From NCBI GenBank assembly GCA_023437305.1, contig JAEZGN010000004.1, forward strand, positions 62,001-126,000: a stretch of DNA of 64,000 nucleotides. Reading direction: 5' to 3'. Positions 52,732-60,962 of the stretch are shown in pieces. A model generated the notes under the pieces. That model did not search any database and was not told the origin of the DNA. It was given only the letters and a program-made list of their open reading frames with translations. Within the stretch, counting starts at the first letter, position 1, and each line of letters begins with the position of its first letter. This DNA comes from Bacteroidota bacterium (GTDB lineage Bacteria > Bacteroidota > Bacteroidia > Bacteroidales > Dysgonomonadaceae). The position numbers and the translations under genes were made by a program.

Positions 52732-54780
52732 TTATTGCTTGTACTTCCCGTTTTTCATGTCTTGGTATGTGGGGTTATAAGCACATTCTCTGACAGACCA
52801 TTGAGATTCTCCTGTTAGAACATTGTTTTCAAACAGGTATTTGAAAGAACTAAAATCGGTAACATCTCCTTGCCCGCTTATACTAATCCCTTTTACTGAT
52901 TTGAGACCTGAAAAATCAATGGACAAAATACCATTAGAACCAAAATCAGAATACGGGCATGTTATTGAAAGATTTTCGGATATTGATTCTACGTTAGGAT
53001 AAGATACCTGATCTGCCTCCATATCAAATATAACAGTAGATGTTGTAATATCAAACTTCCCATTTATTGTTTTTAATTTGGGACATAGAATATTAGTACC
53101 ATCAATCTCAAACTTAATTTGTGCATTTGCTCCATCCGTTCCAATGCTTTCCAGATTGGTAAACTCAATATCATTCTTAAGGTGGGAAGTCGTAACTGAA
53201 CATGAACCGAGAATTTTTTTCAATGACGGAAAGGTAATATTATTTGCATTCTTATTATTTTCTAATGTTAAGGTTCCTCCAATTTCCAGCAAATTAGGAA
53301 ATTCGATTTCCGCCTCCGTATTAACACTTCCCGAATTCAATGCAATAGTCATATTTCCTGCCACACGAATAAATGGCATAACAAATTCTTTTACATAAAA
53401 ATAATCTTTGCATTGGAAGTCTCCCTGTATATTTGAGATTCCCTCAAGAGTCAATTCTGTCAATCGACAATCTTTAGGAAGTAGAAAAAGGCTACCGTTA
53501 AATGTTTCCGATCCTACGATTTTATTTAGTTGCTTACATTGTAGGGTAAGTGTATTCCCGTTAAAATTTATCTGGGACAAATCCAGTTCTTCTATGAGCA
53601 GATTAGTTAAAGTCATATCACCGAGTACATCTTTCAAAGAAGCTATATTGAGTTTATTGACTTTATTCGCATCCACACTGGTCTCTCCGCAGGAAATAAG
53701 ACCGGGAAGTTCAACAATGGAAATCTCTTTGCAATTTTTTATAGCCAGTCCTCCAACCGAATGTAATTCGGTCATTGCAAGACTTCCGATGGAGGACATA
53801 TCGGAGAATGAGGCAGTACCGGCCACACTTTCCAATGCCGGTAGATAAATTCCTTGCAGTTTGGGAAAATATTGGATTGTAAGTTCATTCCCGATCTGTT
53901 TTAGTGCTGAGAAAACAATGGCTTCGGTTGTCGCTGATTCTTTTTGTGCTACCGAACCTTTGACAATTAAGGAAGCTCCGACAGATTCAACGGCATTTGC
54001 ATCCAAATCAAGCAAAGCATCGGAGGTTATATACATATCCTCACCAATGAACTCGACTTTGGGTATGGATATTTTTTCAATGACAGAACTGTTAACGACA
54101 AAATCGCCGGTCACTCCAAGCAAAGAGGGCAGATTAACCGTTTTGAGCGTTATGTTTTTACTGGTAGAAGTTGTCGATCCTAATTTGAAACTTCCGAGTT
54201 GTTCCAGATTATCCAACCCCGTCAAATCCGCTCCTTTGTAAGACGGATTGATAACAAGAGAGTTACTGATTTGTTTCAGGTTGGCAAGTCCGTCCAGATT
54301 GGTGATTTCTTCTCCGTCTGCCGTTCCGATGGTCAGGCTGCCTTCGATTTTGTTTATTCCTGTCTTTGCAAAATTATCAACCTCGGCTTGCGTGGCAAGT
54401 ACTACGCTGCCGCTCTGTTCGATGTCTGCATATTGATAAGTATAGGAATATACTTTGCTATCCTGCATTTTGGAGGTAACTACGAATTTCCATTCATTCT
54501 CCCAATCCTCAATGGTCGATGGATTCGGGTTAATAGAGACTCCCTCGCAAAGGGCATACTCTACGGTAGCCCCTTTCAGACTGGCATTATAAGGTATCTC
54601 AATTGTAATCTTGTCCCCGACTATCATGGCTTGATAGGTAATGCCATCTACAGTTAGAGCAAACTCGGAGATGAAGTGATCCTTGCCGTCTATTCCGCTT
54701 ACTTCAGGGTCGTCATCACTACATGCAGCAAGGCAGAGCGTAGCGAAACAGAATAGGATGAAATGATATATTTTGTTCAT
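52732..54780 (-). CDS. Leucine-rich-repeat-like surface lipoprotein of the B12 operon
   Basis: The 682-residue lipoprotein (lipobox LAAC, cysteine near 19) has an N-terminal beta-sandwich (about 30-120; HFISEFALTVDGITYQAMIV) like domains of SusE-type or DUF5018 proteins, then a long repeated region (about 125-660) with receptor L-domain-like units (GSLTIGTADGEEITNLDGLA, LKQISNSLVIN, EIGGTLTLENNKNANNITFP). Such repeats form a binding surface. Its place in the operon suggests a B12-capture or envelope role, but I know of no assigned function. Composition is far more AT-rich than btuCDFBG. Confidence 0.7.
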   Translation of the reverse strand: MNKIYHFILFCFATLCLAACSDDDPEVSGIDGKDHFISEFALTVDGITYQAMIVGDKITIEIPYNASLKGATVEYALCEGVSINPNPSTIEDWENEWKFVVTSKMQDSKVYSYTYQYADIEQSGSVVLATQAEVDNFAKTGINKIEGSLTIGTADGEEITNLDGLANLKQISNSLVINPSYKGADLTGLDNLEQLGSFKLGSTTSTSKNITLKTVNLPSLLGVTGDFVVNSSVIEKISIPKVEFIGEDMYITSDALLDLDANAVESVGASLIVKGSVAQKESATTEAIVFSALKQIGNELTIQYFPKLQGIYLPALESVAGTASFSDMSSIGSLAMTELHSVGGLAIKNCKEISIVELPGLISCGETSVDANKVNKLNIASLKDVLGDMTLTNLLIEELDLSQINFNGNTLTLQCKQLNKIVGSETFNGSLFLLPKDCRLTELTLEGISNIQGDFQCKDYFYVKEFVMPFIRVAGNMTIALNSGSVNTEAEIEFPNLLEIGGTLTLENNKNANNITFPSLKKILGSCSVTTSHLKNDIEFTNLESIGTDGANAQIKFEIDGTNILCPKLKTINGKFDITTSTVIFDMEADQVSYPNVESISENLSITCPYSDFGSNGILSIDFSGLKSVKGISISGQGDVTDFSSFKYLFENNVLTGESQWSVRECAYNPTYQDMKNGKYKQ

Positions 54781-54788
54781 AATGAATT

Positions 54789-56564
54789 TTATTTGTCGTT
54801 ATTGTTGTTTTCATCACAGAACTTGAAAACTTCTGTGGAATTTTCCCCTAACCATCCAGCTTTTACATTGACACCGGTCTGCACCTTGATAAAGTCAATA
54901 TGGGAAAGATTTGCAGACGTGCCGTCGATATTGACTGCATCGGAAATCTTAAAATAGTTTCCAAGTGCTCCCGCGTTAGGATTGTCTTTATTGGGCATAT
55001 CATCACCGATATTATCGGCATATCCCCATCCAAACGGATTATTGGACCACATACCTGTCGACGGGCTTTGTTCGGTACGTGCTTTCAGGCATGTGCCGTA
55101 TAGCGTATAGGAATCCTCTTCAATCCACAAAGGATAATAAAACTCTTGCGGGTGATAGTTGCCGAGACGGTCAATCGCCCCTTTATTTCCCTTGTTGTCT
55201 TGCCATTGGGTGTCCATGTTGGGACCGGGACGGAAATAAGTTACGGCATAGTCCTGAATGGTTTCGGGTTTTCCATATTCAGAACCCTTCAGTTCATACC
55301 ATTCATCGTTGGGCAAGCCGTCTCCATTGACATCTTGCATTACCCATACAATGCCCGGTTCATTTGACGAATCAAAGGCATTTCCTTTGATGGAAAAATC
55401 ATAACCGCCTTTGTTTTCGATACTATGGTCGAATCCTACTACAATATATCCTCCCCAACCTCCGAGAGAAACATATTGTTCATTATCAAGACGTTTTTGT
55501 GCGTAAGCACAGGCTGCTTCGTGCGTGCTTTCCCCATTGAAACCTGCTGTATTCGTTTCGTTTACAAATTGTCCCGGAGCCGGAACAAATTCATATACTT
55601 TATTGCTGTAAATGGAATTTCCGGCAGCAAAAGGTCTTTTTCCGGTCGCTTCACAACATTTCACCGGAATATTGACACTGACTTCATCGACACCGGAAAC
55701 AGCAATATTACGAGTGAGGGCTGCTTTTGTTCTTTGATTGTCGTATTTCACAGTAAAGGTAAGCGTGTGTTCTCCGGTTTTAGCGGGTTTGAAACCGTAA
55801 ACCAAGGAATTGGCTCCCTCAATCGGTTGCCCGTCCAAACTCCATTGATAAGAAGGCTCGGCACTTATTGATACAAAGGGGCGGACAAACAAAGTACGTC
55901 CTAATTCTACGTATTTGGTATTATCCTCGGTGAAATATAAAGATGACGGAACTACGATTTCAATCGGAAGTTTATCGACAACCTCAATAGAAACTGTCTT
56001 CTCTGATTGTCCGTCTTCATTTGTTACGGTTAAGATCAGTTCATAAGTTCCCAACTCATCTTGCTTGAATGTATAAGTATTTTCCGTTCCGACTTCGTTC
56101 CCGTTAAGAGTCCACAAATAAGTAGCTCCTTCTGCATTTTGAATGTCGGGAGTAAGGATATATTCACGTCCTGCGACGACTTTAAGCCCTATAGAGGGGG
56201 TTACCAATGAAATGACGGGCGGAGCCAATTCATTGACATCCACGCGGATTTCTTCTTCCGCGCTGGCGTCTCTTGTATCTACCCGCAAAGTAACATAATA
56301 CGAGCCGCATTCGTTAAAAATGTATTTCAATTGAGGCTCGTCGGAAATAATACGACCGTTGCATTTCCATGAATAAACGGCGTAATCGACATTCTGATAG
56401 GTCGGCTCAATAACGATCTCTTTCCCTATCTTTACAACATAGATTCCGTCCTCGCTATCCAACTCAATGACAGGAGGCACGACCACGTCCTGCGATATTT
56501 CTTCGTCTTTGTTACAAGCAAATAGAAATATCGTCAAGGAGAATAAAAGCAAATACTTCTTCAT
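54789..56564 (-). CDS. Surface lipoprotein with PKD/Ig-like domains
   Basis: The 591-residue lipoprotein starts at ATG 56564 (lipobox FLFAC near residue 17); a longer frame to 56690 would cover the terminator upstream. It has about four PKD/Ig-like repeats (VDYAVYSWKCNGRIISDEPQ, GATYLWTLNGNEVGTENTYT, PSYQWSLDGQPIEGANSLVY), then a C-terminal domain (about 300-585) with GGWGGYIVVGFDHSIENKGG and GIVWVMQDVNGDGLPNDEWY. Related proteins occur in Bacteroides B12 loci; the role is probably cobamide capture but is not established here. Confidence 0.72.
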   Translation of the reverse strand: MKKYLLLFSLTIFLFACNKDEEISQDVVVPPVIELDSEDGIYVVKIGKEIVIEPTYQNVDYAVYSWKCNGRIISDEPQLKYIFNECGSYYVTLRVDTRDASAEEEIRVDVNELAPPVISLVTPSIGLKVVAGREYILTPDIQNAEGATYLWTLNGNEVGTENTYTFKQDELGTYELILTVTNEDGQSEKTVSIEVVDKLPIEIVVPSSLYFTEDNTKYVELGRTLFVRPFVSISAEPSYQWSLDGQPIEGANSLVYGFKPAKTGEHTLTFTVKYDNQRTKAALTRNIAVSGVDEVSVNIPVKCCEATGKRPFAAGNSIYSNKVYEFVPAPGQFVNETNTAGFNGESTHEAACAYAQKRLDNEQYVSLGGWGGYIVVGFDHSIENKGGYDFSIKGNAFDSSNEPGIVWVMQDVNGDGLPNDEWYELKGSEYGKPETIQDYAVTYFRPGPNMDTQWQDNKGNKGAIDRLGNYHPQEFYYPLWIEEDSYTLYGTCLKARTEQSPSTGMWSNNPFGWGYADNIGDDMPNKDNPNAGALGNYFKISDAVNIDGTSANLSHIDFIKVQTGVNVKAGWLGENSTEVFKFCDENNNNDK

Positions 56565-56635
56565 TATATTTATAATTTTAACGCTGAAATTCCCTTGAAG
56601 AAAGTATTTGATTTCAATCTCCATTGGGATATAAT

Positions 56636-56682
56636 AAAAAGGGGCAAATACTTTGCACTTACCGTTAAAAAGCATTTGCCCC
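56636..56682 (-). terminator. Intrinsic terminator inside the B12 operon, after the btuH-like gene
   Basis: On the minus strand GGGGCAAATGCTTT and AAAGTATTTGCCCC form a 14-bp stem (one G-U) followed at once by TTTTTATTATA. It lies 10 nt past the btuH-like stop, so only read-through transcripts reach the rest of the operon. Confidence 0.8.
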
Positions 56683-56691
56683 AAATTCATG

Positions 56692-57660
56692 TTATTCGTT
56701 TACGGTTACATCAATATCGTCTATAGCAACGTAAGCAGGAGTGTTCAATCCGTATGCGCTTGAATCGCTTCCTTCGAAATTGATAGCTACAGTACATACG
56801 CTGTCACCTAAACCGCTTAAATCCACTTGATTCCATCCGGTGCGGATTTTATTGGTCAAACCTGATTCTGCATCTTTACTGGAATCGAAGTTTGCCAAAT
56901 AGTATTCTACTTCTTTACCTGTAGGTTTACCCGTCGCATCCAACGCAACAAATACCACCTTAAACCATCCTTTTTGTGCCGACAAAGAGCCTTGTGTAAA
57001 CGAGTTGCCATCCTTCATGACTAAGTAGGTATAAGTCGTATTGCAAACCCATACGCTGTTGAATTTACCATATTTCGGTGTACCCTTGACAGGAGTGTTT
57101 GTGGTAACGACTCTGTAGCCGGTTGCATCGGTCAGGTAAATCTTCGCACATTTGTCATAAGTTGCTTGTGAATCATTGTATGAATCGCTATAACCGAAAG
57201 CTACAGCAAAATTTTTACCGCTATGACCGCCGTTGGGCCAGTACACGCTACATTGGTTTTGATAATCCCCCTGTGTCAGATTATGAAAATTAGAGATGGC
57301 AAAACCACCATTCCAAAACTCATATTCCCAAGGTTGTCCGCTTACCCATTCCTGTTTCAAATAGTTAATCGGGAACTGAATGTACGTACCGGTTTGCTCG
57401 ATTTGAGTGATGTAGCCGGTCGTTACCTGATTGCCGTTGGCTGTGGCAGAATAGAGATTGTTTCCATACTGATCGGAAGCCATTACGCTGGATGGTACGT
57501 TATCAAAATCGATAATCGCATTGGTAGAACTTATCGCGCGGGTTTGAATCGCACTCTCCTCATACGGAGTAAGGAAGTCATCGTCGGACGAACATCCCGT
57601 GAACACTGCGGCGGCCATTGCTACAACGGCCATTGCCATGATTTTGTAAAAGTTTCTCAT
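56692..57660 (-). CDS. btuH: BtuH-like DUF4465 cobalamin-binding lipoprotein
   Basis: The 322-residue protein starts at ATG 57660, giving a clear lipoprotein signal (AVFTGC, cysteine near 23); a longer in-frame start at 57816 would cover the riboswitch terminator. The body is a DUF4465 domain: YEFWNGGFAISNFHNLTQGD, NFAVAFGYSDSYN, KAKI-type strands and a final PAYVAIDDIDVTV. The symbol rests on my memory that BtuH, a surface B12-binding protein next to BtuG, belongs to this family. It is the first gene after the riboswitch. Confidence 0.75.
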   Translation of the reverse strand: MRNFYKIMAMAVVAMAAAVFTGCSSDDDFLTPYEESAIQTRAISSTNAIIDFDNVPSSVMASDQYGNNLYSATANGNQVTTGYITQIEQTGTYIQFPINYLKQEWVSGQPWEYEFWNGGFAISNFHNLTQGDYQNQCSVYWPNGGHSGKNFAVAFGYSDSYNDSQATYDKCAKIYLTDATGYRVVTTNTPVKGTPKYGKFNSVWVCNTTYTYLVMKDGNSFTQGSLSAQKGWFKVVFVALDATGKPTGKEVEYYLANFDSSKDAESGLTNKIRTGWNQVDLSGLGDSVCTVAINFEGSDSSAYGLNTPAYVAIDDIDVTVNE

Positions 57661-57691
57661 ATTCAGTTGTTTTAGTGAAACATATATATAC

Positions 57692-57733
57692 AAAAAAATC
57701 CGTTTGTCACGATGGATAATCGTATCAAACGGA
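57692..57733 (-). terminator. Riboswitch-linked terminator
   Basis: On the minus strand TCCGTTTG (57733-57726) and CAAACGGA (57706-57699) enclose ACGAT/ATCGT and are followed by seven T. It lies between the cobalamin aptamer and the first start codon, so it is the expected expression platform. An upstream segment GCGTTTG (57813-57807) could pair with its 3' arm as an antiterminator. Confidence 0.8.
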
Positions 57734-57839
57734 TGCAGTGCCTGTATCAATTTCGGGGAGTCAGCCTTGAAGCCGGAAGCCCACAGTCTATTATGCTGTA
57801 ATTGAACAAACGCCAAATACCCGTGGCGGTTATCTCATC

Positions 57840-58013
57840 GCGTTTGCAGCAGGTCTTCTGACTTATTCCAGTTTGCCACGCCTTCCCAGTCTTACGACCA
57901 GTGGCAGGTTGCGGCAACCTTTTGTTGGAACTTACAGCAGCAGGTACTGTTCCGGATTCTCACCGGATTCCCTTTTAATCCTTGTCGGGTCTTCAGACCG
58001 TCAAGGAACTACA
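57840..58013 (-). promoter_or_regulatory. Cobalamin riboswitch
   Basis: Reading the minus strand, the hallmarks occur in order: AAAAGGGAATCCGGTGAGAA, CAGTACCTGCTGCTGTAA, GCCACTGG, GACTGGGAAGGCGTGGC and the B12 box AAGTCAGAAGACCTGCTG near the 3' end. The aptamer binds cobalamin and turns down downstream genes. It sits directly behind a promoter and before the btuH-like gene, with a terminator 105 nt further on. Similarity by eye is very strong. Confidence 0.96.
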
Positions 58014-58019
58014 ACGCCA

Positions 58020-58050
58020 CAAAGGTAACAAAAATGTTTTAAAGTCCAAT
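58020..58050 (-). promoter_or_regulatory. Promoter of the B12 operon
   Basis: On the minus strand ATTG (58050-58047, one mismatch to TTTG) and TACCTTTG (58027-58020, exact) are 19 nt apart. Transcription would start just before the riboswitch. Confidence 0.7.
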
Positions 58051-58123
58051 TATTAACCCAATAAAAATTTCAGCAACTGAATCCATAAGTGACCCAGAAA
58101 TTTGAGTTTCAGGGATATGACAT

Positions 58124-58912
58124 TTAAATCAAAACCGGATTTACTTTCATCGTTCCCAAATTCAGAAATAGTCCGTGATGTTCAATCATTCCGTTCCGGA
58201 ACATTTTCCAGAGAATGTTGCATCCGAGTTGCGCCAGCGTAGAGTTGATGAACAAATCCTGCTTTTCTAATGCCTCCGCCAGCGAACAACTCGGACCGGA
58301 ATCCTCTTCCTTTACTCTTGCGTATTTAACCAATCGGGTAATGACTTTTAGGGAGCCTACCGTTTCATATAACTGAGATGCGGGTTGCTTTATCTTTTTC
58401 GGTACGGTTCCCAGAACGACTTGTCCCGATGTCTGCGTGTTCCCGAAATCCATCCAATAAAGCGGGGTTGTATAATCGCGGTAATCCGGGATTTGTACGG
58501 CCTTCAGGATGTTCCATAAATCAAGGCGTGATTTGATCGTGTCCGTACAAGTGATGGTAATGTTTGCCATATTATCCCGGCAAGCATTCTTCATCATGGC
58601 CGGAAAGATGTCCGGTACTGCTTTCCAGTCGTTTCCGAAGAAGTTGTTGATACGGGTAATAAGGCATTGCGCCTTGTTCAGTCCCATGTCGGAATACCCG
58701 AACAACTGGCGTCCGATGTTGGCCTCGGTTACAATGTCCGGATCGTAAAGTGTCACGAACAATCCCGGATGTCCGAGTGCCCGGAGTGTCACATCGAGCC
58801 GTGCCAGGCCGGTCAGCACCTGCGAGCCGGTTCCTCCCGCACCGATCAGGTTAACCGTTACCGGATGCTGCGGGTTTATCAGGTAGTTGTCGATATAATG
58901 TACTCTTTTCAT
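58124..58912 (-). CDS. PRTRC system ThiF-family protein
   Basis: The 262-residue protein has the E1/ThiF adenylation fold: GAGGTGSQVLTGLARL (about 23-38) and LYDPDIVTEANIGRQLF with the NxxRQ pattern. It lacks the C-terminal ubiquitin-fold binding part and an evident catalytic cysteine region of true E1 enzymes. In PRTRC cassettes it accompanies protein B, C, E and ParB. The biochemical role is unknown. Its start overlaps the protein B stop (ATGA). Confidence 0.88.
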   Translation of the reverse strand: MKRVHYIDNYLINPQHPVTVNLIGAGGTGSQVLTGLARLDVTLRALGHPGLFVTLYDPDIVTEANIGRQLFGYSDMGLNKAQCLITRINNFFGNDWKAVPDIFPAMMKNACRDNMANITITCTDTIKSRLDLWNILKAVQIPDYRDYTTPLYWMDFGNTQTSGQVVLGTVPKKIKQPASQLYETVGSLKVITRLVKYARVKEEDSGPSCSLAEALEKQDLFINSTLAQLGCNILWKMFRNGMIEHHGLFLNLGTMKVNPVLI

Positions 58913-59607
58913 TTCAGTATGTCTTTAAGTTTCAAATTTCTTAACGGTTTCAACTCTTCAAGGTCGAAGGGCTTGTCTTTGGCCGCTTTCGTCACCAGCA
59001 CCAGGTTGGACTTGGTGGGGTTCCCGCCACCTCCCAGATGCGAGAACTCCGTCAGCCAGAATTTCTTTTCCCAGTATTCCAACAGGTTTTCATAGGTCAG
59101 GTTTTTCGGTTTCTCTATTTTAGCCGAACCTAAACAGACGCTCGCGCCTGTGACATTGAAGAACGGTGCAGTATACAGTTCTGTCTCATCCGTCAGAACC
59201 TTGCCCTTGCAGGCATAGACATTCAGGCTGTTCCCGTTTGTCTCGTAAATGATTCCCGGCAGGTTGTATTCCGCATTCTCAACCTTGAGCGATTCCTTGA
59301 AGAACATCATTCTTTTCCGTGGAGGATTGTACCAGACGTACTTCTCGCTGCCTTTGCGTGAGTCGCACCACAGCATATTGGAGGGGATTCTCCCGTAAGG
59401 GGTATTGCTGCGATGTTCGGAATACCCCCGTACAAGTTCGTTCATGAACTCTACCGTCACGGGCACACCTTCACCCATTTTACCTTTTCCGTCTATTTCC
59501 CTCGCTTCCACAAAAAAGGATTCTCCCTCTCGGGAAGCATAGGCAATCAACGCAACACGCGGATGCAGTATGTCGTTGATTTCTTTGGTAAGTTTGTTCG
59601 TCTCCAT
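58909..59607 (-). CDS. PRTRC system protein B
   Basis: The 232-residue protein matches PRTRC protein B: LPSN-type motif around YGRIPSNMLWCDSRKGSEKY, PPRKRMMFFKE, and GNSLNVYACKG. No enzymatic motif is evident. It starts 4 nt after the F-like gene and overlaps the ThiF gene, so the cluster is one operon. Confidence 0.85.
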   Translation of the reverse strand: METNKLTKEINDILHPRVALIAYASREGESFFVEAREIDGKGKMGEGVPVTVEFMNELVRGYSEHRSNTPYGRIPSNMLWCDSRKGSEKYVWYNPPRKRMMFFKESLKVENAEYNLPGIIYETNGNSLNVYACKGKVLTDETELYTAPFFNVTGASVCLGSAKIEKPKNLTYENLLEYWEKKFWLTEFSHLGGGGNPTKSNLVLVTKAAKDKPFDLEELKPLRNLKLKDILK

Positions 59608-59611
59608 GCTG

Positions 59612-60697
59612 TCAGTAAATAAAGTTTATGAATCTGTCCGCCCATCTGAAGAAACGTTCCGGATAGTTGTCTTCCTTGGAGAATACCTTATCCGTTTCCG
59701 GAGACAAGGCAAATGTCGTAATGGGAATTATGTCATACGTCTCCTGCCTGCTCGAATTATAGAAATCAATCAGGTATTCCGTCATTATGTCCTCACAATT
59801 ATAAACCACCCGGATTTGTTGCTCCAGCCCCTTAGGATAATACTCCGGCTCTTCATCGAACCACGGGTCATAGGCATAGGACATGATGGATTTGTCTGGG
59901 TTGACGAATTCCAGCCCTTGCCTCATGAGGGCGATGAGTTCCTGTTCCAAGCCGTTCCGGCACTCGTACTTGTCAATGGCTTCCGGCAGATTCTTGTAAT
60001 AGGATTTGCGACACACCCTGTCGAGCAGTTTGTAAATCCTGCCCTCCTTGTATGATTGCAACAACCTGTGCCGTTCCGCACGTTCTTTCTTGTCCTCGCC
60101 GTCATCATCCTGCGAGAACATTTCAAACACCCAGTTCGTATCCTCCTCGTCGTTTATGGTGGAAAAACCGTTCGCACTCATCAGGTGATGCAGGAAGGAC
60201 AACGCGATGCGTCTCAATTTCGGATTCAGGGCTTCCACGAATTTGACCGGGAAATAATACAGGGTATACTTTCCCCACGTATGGGCCTGCCACAAGTTGA
60301 AATACAACCGGCCGTTCCGTTCTTCATAATTTACATGCACCGTTTCATCCAGGAGTGCCGCGAATTCATTATAGAGGTTGGCAATGCCTTCCCCGATACT
60401 TTTGCCCCGGTCATGCGGTGCATCGACATTCAGCAGTCCGGCATAGCGGAAATAAGAATCACGCAGGAACTCGTAATTCTCCTGCGTGATCAGATTGTGC
60501 GATATCCCGTCATGGTCTTCCCTCGTGACCGATTGCGGGGCTATCGGGACGAATGATACGTTTAGAAAAGAATTACAGCCCCGCTCGGAGCCGTAATTCT
60601 TTCCGTCCTGTCCACTCCATGCCGGATATTCCGTTCCGTCTGGCTGATGGCCAGCCTCGCGAGTTGTTCCAGTTGATATTTTTTCAAGGGCGTACAT
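59612..60697 (-). CDS. PRTRC cluster protein, F-like by position
   Basis: The 361-residue protein has no signal peptide or membrane segment. It is acidic and aromatic, with DSYFRYAGLLNVDAPHDRGK, YFNLWQAHTWGKYTLYYFPV and a charged stretch (QDDDGEDKKERAERHRLLQS). It occupies the place between proteins C and B where PRTRC protein F lies in other cassettes. The family assignment is positional; the function is unknown. Confidence 0.7.
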   Translation of the reverse strand: MYALEKISTGTTREAGHQPDGTEYPAWSGQDGKNYGSERGCNSFLNVSFVPIAPQSVTREDHDGISHNLITQENYEFLRDSYFRYAGLLNVDAPHDRGKSIGEGIANLYNEFAALLDETVHVNYEERNGRLYFNLWQAHTWGKYTLYYFPVKFVEALNPKLRRIALSFLHHLMSANGFSTINDEEDTNWVFEMFSQDDDGEDKKERAERHRLLQSYKEGRIYKLLDRVCRKSYYKNLPEAIDKYECRNGLEQELIALMRQGLEFVNPDKSIMSYAYDPWFDEEPEYYPKGLEQQIRVVYNCEDIMTEYLIDFYNSSRQETYDIIPITTFALSPETDKVFSKEDNYPERFFRWADRFINFIY

Positions 60698-60737
60698 GAC
60701 TTTTCCTTTCTTTTGCTTTTCTTTTTATCCATATCTC

Positions 60738-60959
60738 CTAACCTTTGGTTCCGATGGTCGTCTTGAACTCGTACACTGCCGTGTCGTTCTCGATGACCGG
60801 ACCGTGTACCGTTGCCGTTGTCAGCTCCGGATACATGTTGGCATAATAGTTCATCACCGCGTCCGGCATCTCACCCGGCATCGGGTCGGCCAGTACGATT
60901 GTTTCACTTCCTTTCCTGAATTTGAAGGTCCGATTGAGACCGTTTACTGTCATTGCCAT
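60738..60959 (-). CDS. PRTRC system protein C
   Basis: The 73-residue protein fits PRTRC protein C: RTFKFRKGSETIVLADPMPG, then PDAVMNYYANMYPELTTATV and an ending beta strand pair, a small ubiquitin-like or beta-grasp-looking fold. It lies 3 nt after the protein E stop. With a ThiF protein in the same operon, a ubiquitin-like partner role is a reasonable but unproven idea. Confidence 0.88.
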   Translation of the reverse strand: MAMTVNGLNRTFKFRKGSETIVLADPMPGEMPDAVMNYYANMYPELTTATVHGPVIENDTAVYEFKTTIGTKG

Positions 60960-60962
60960 AAC

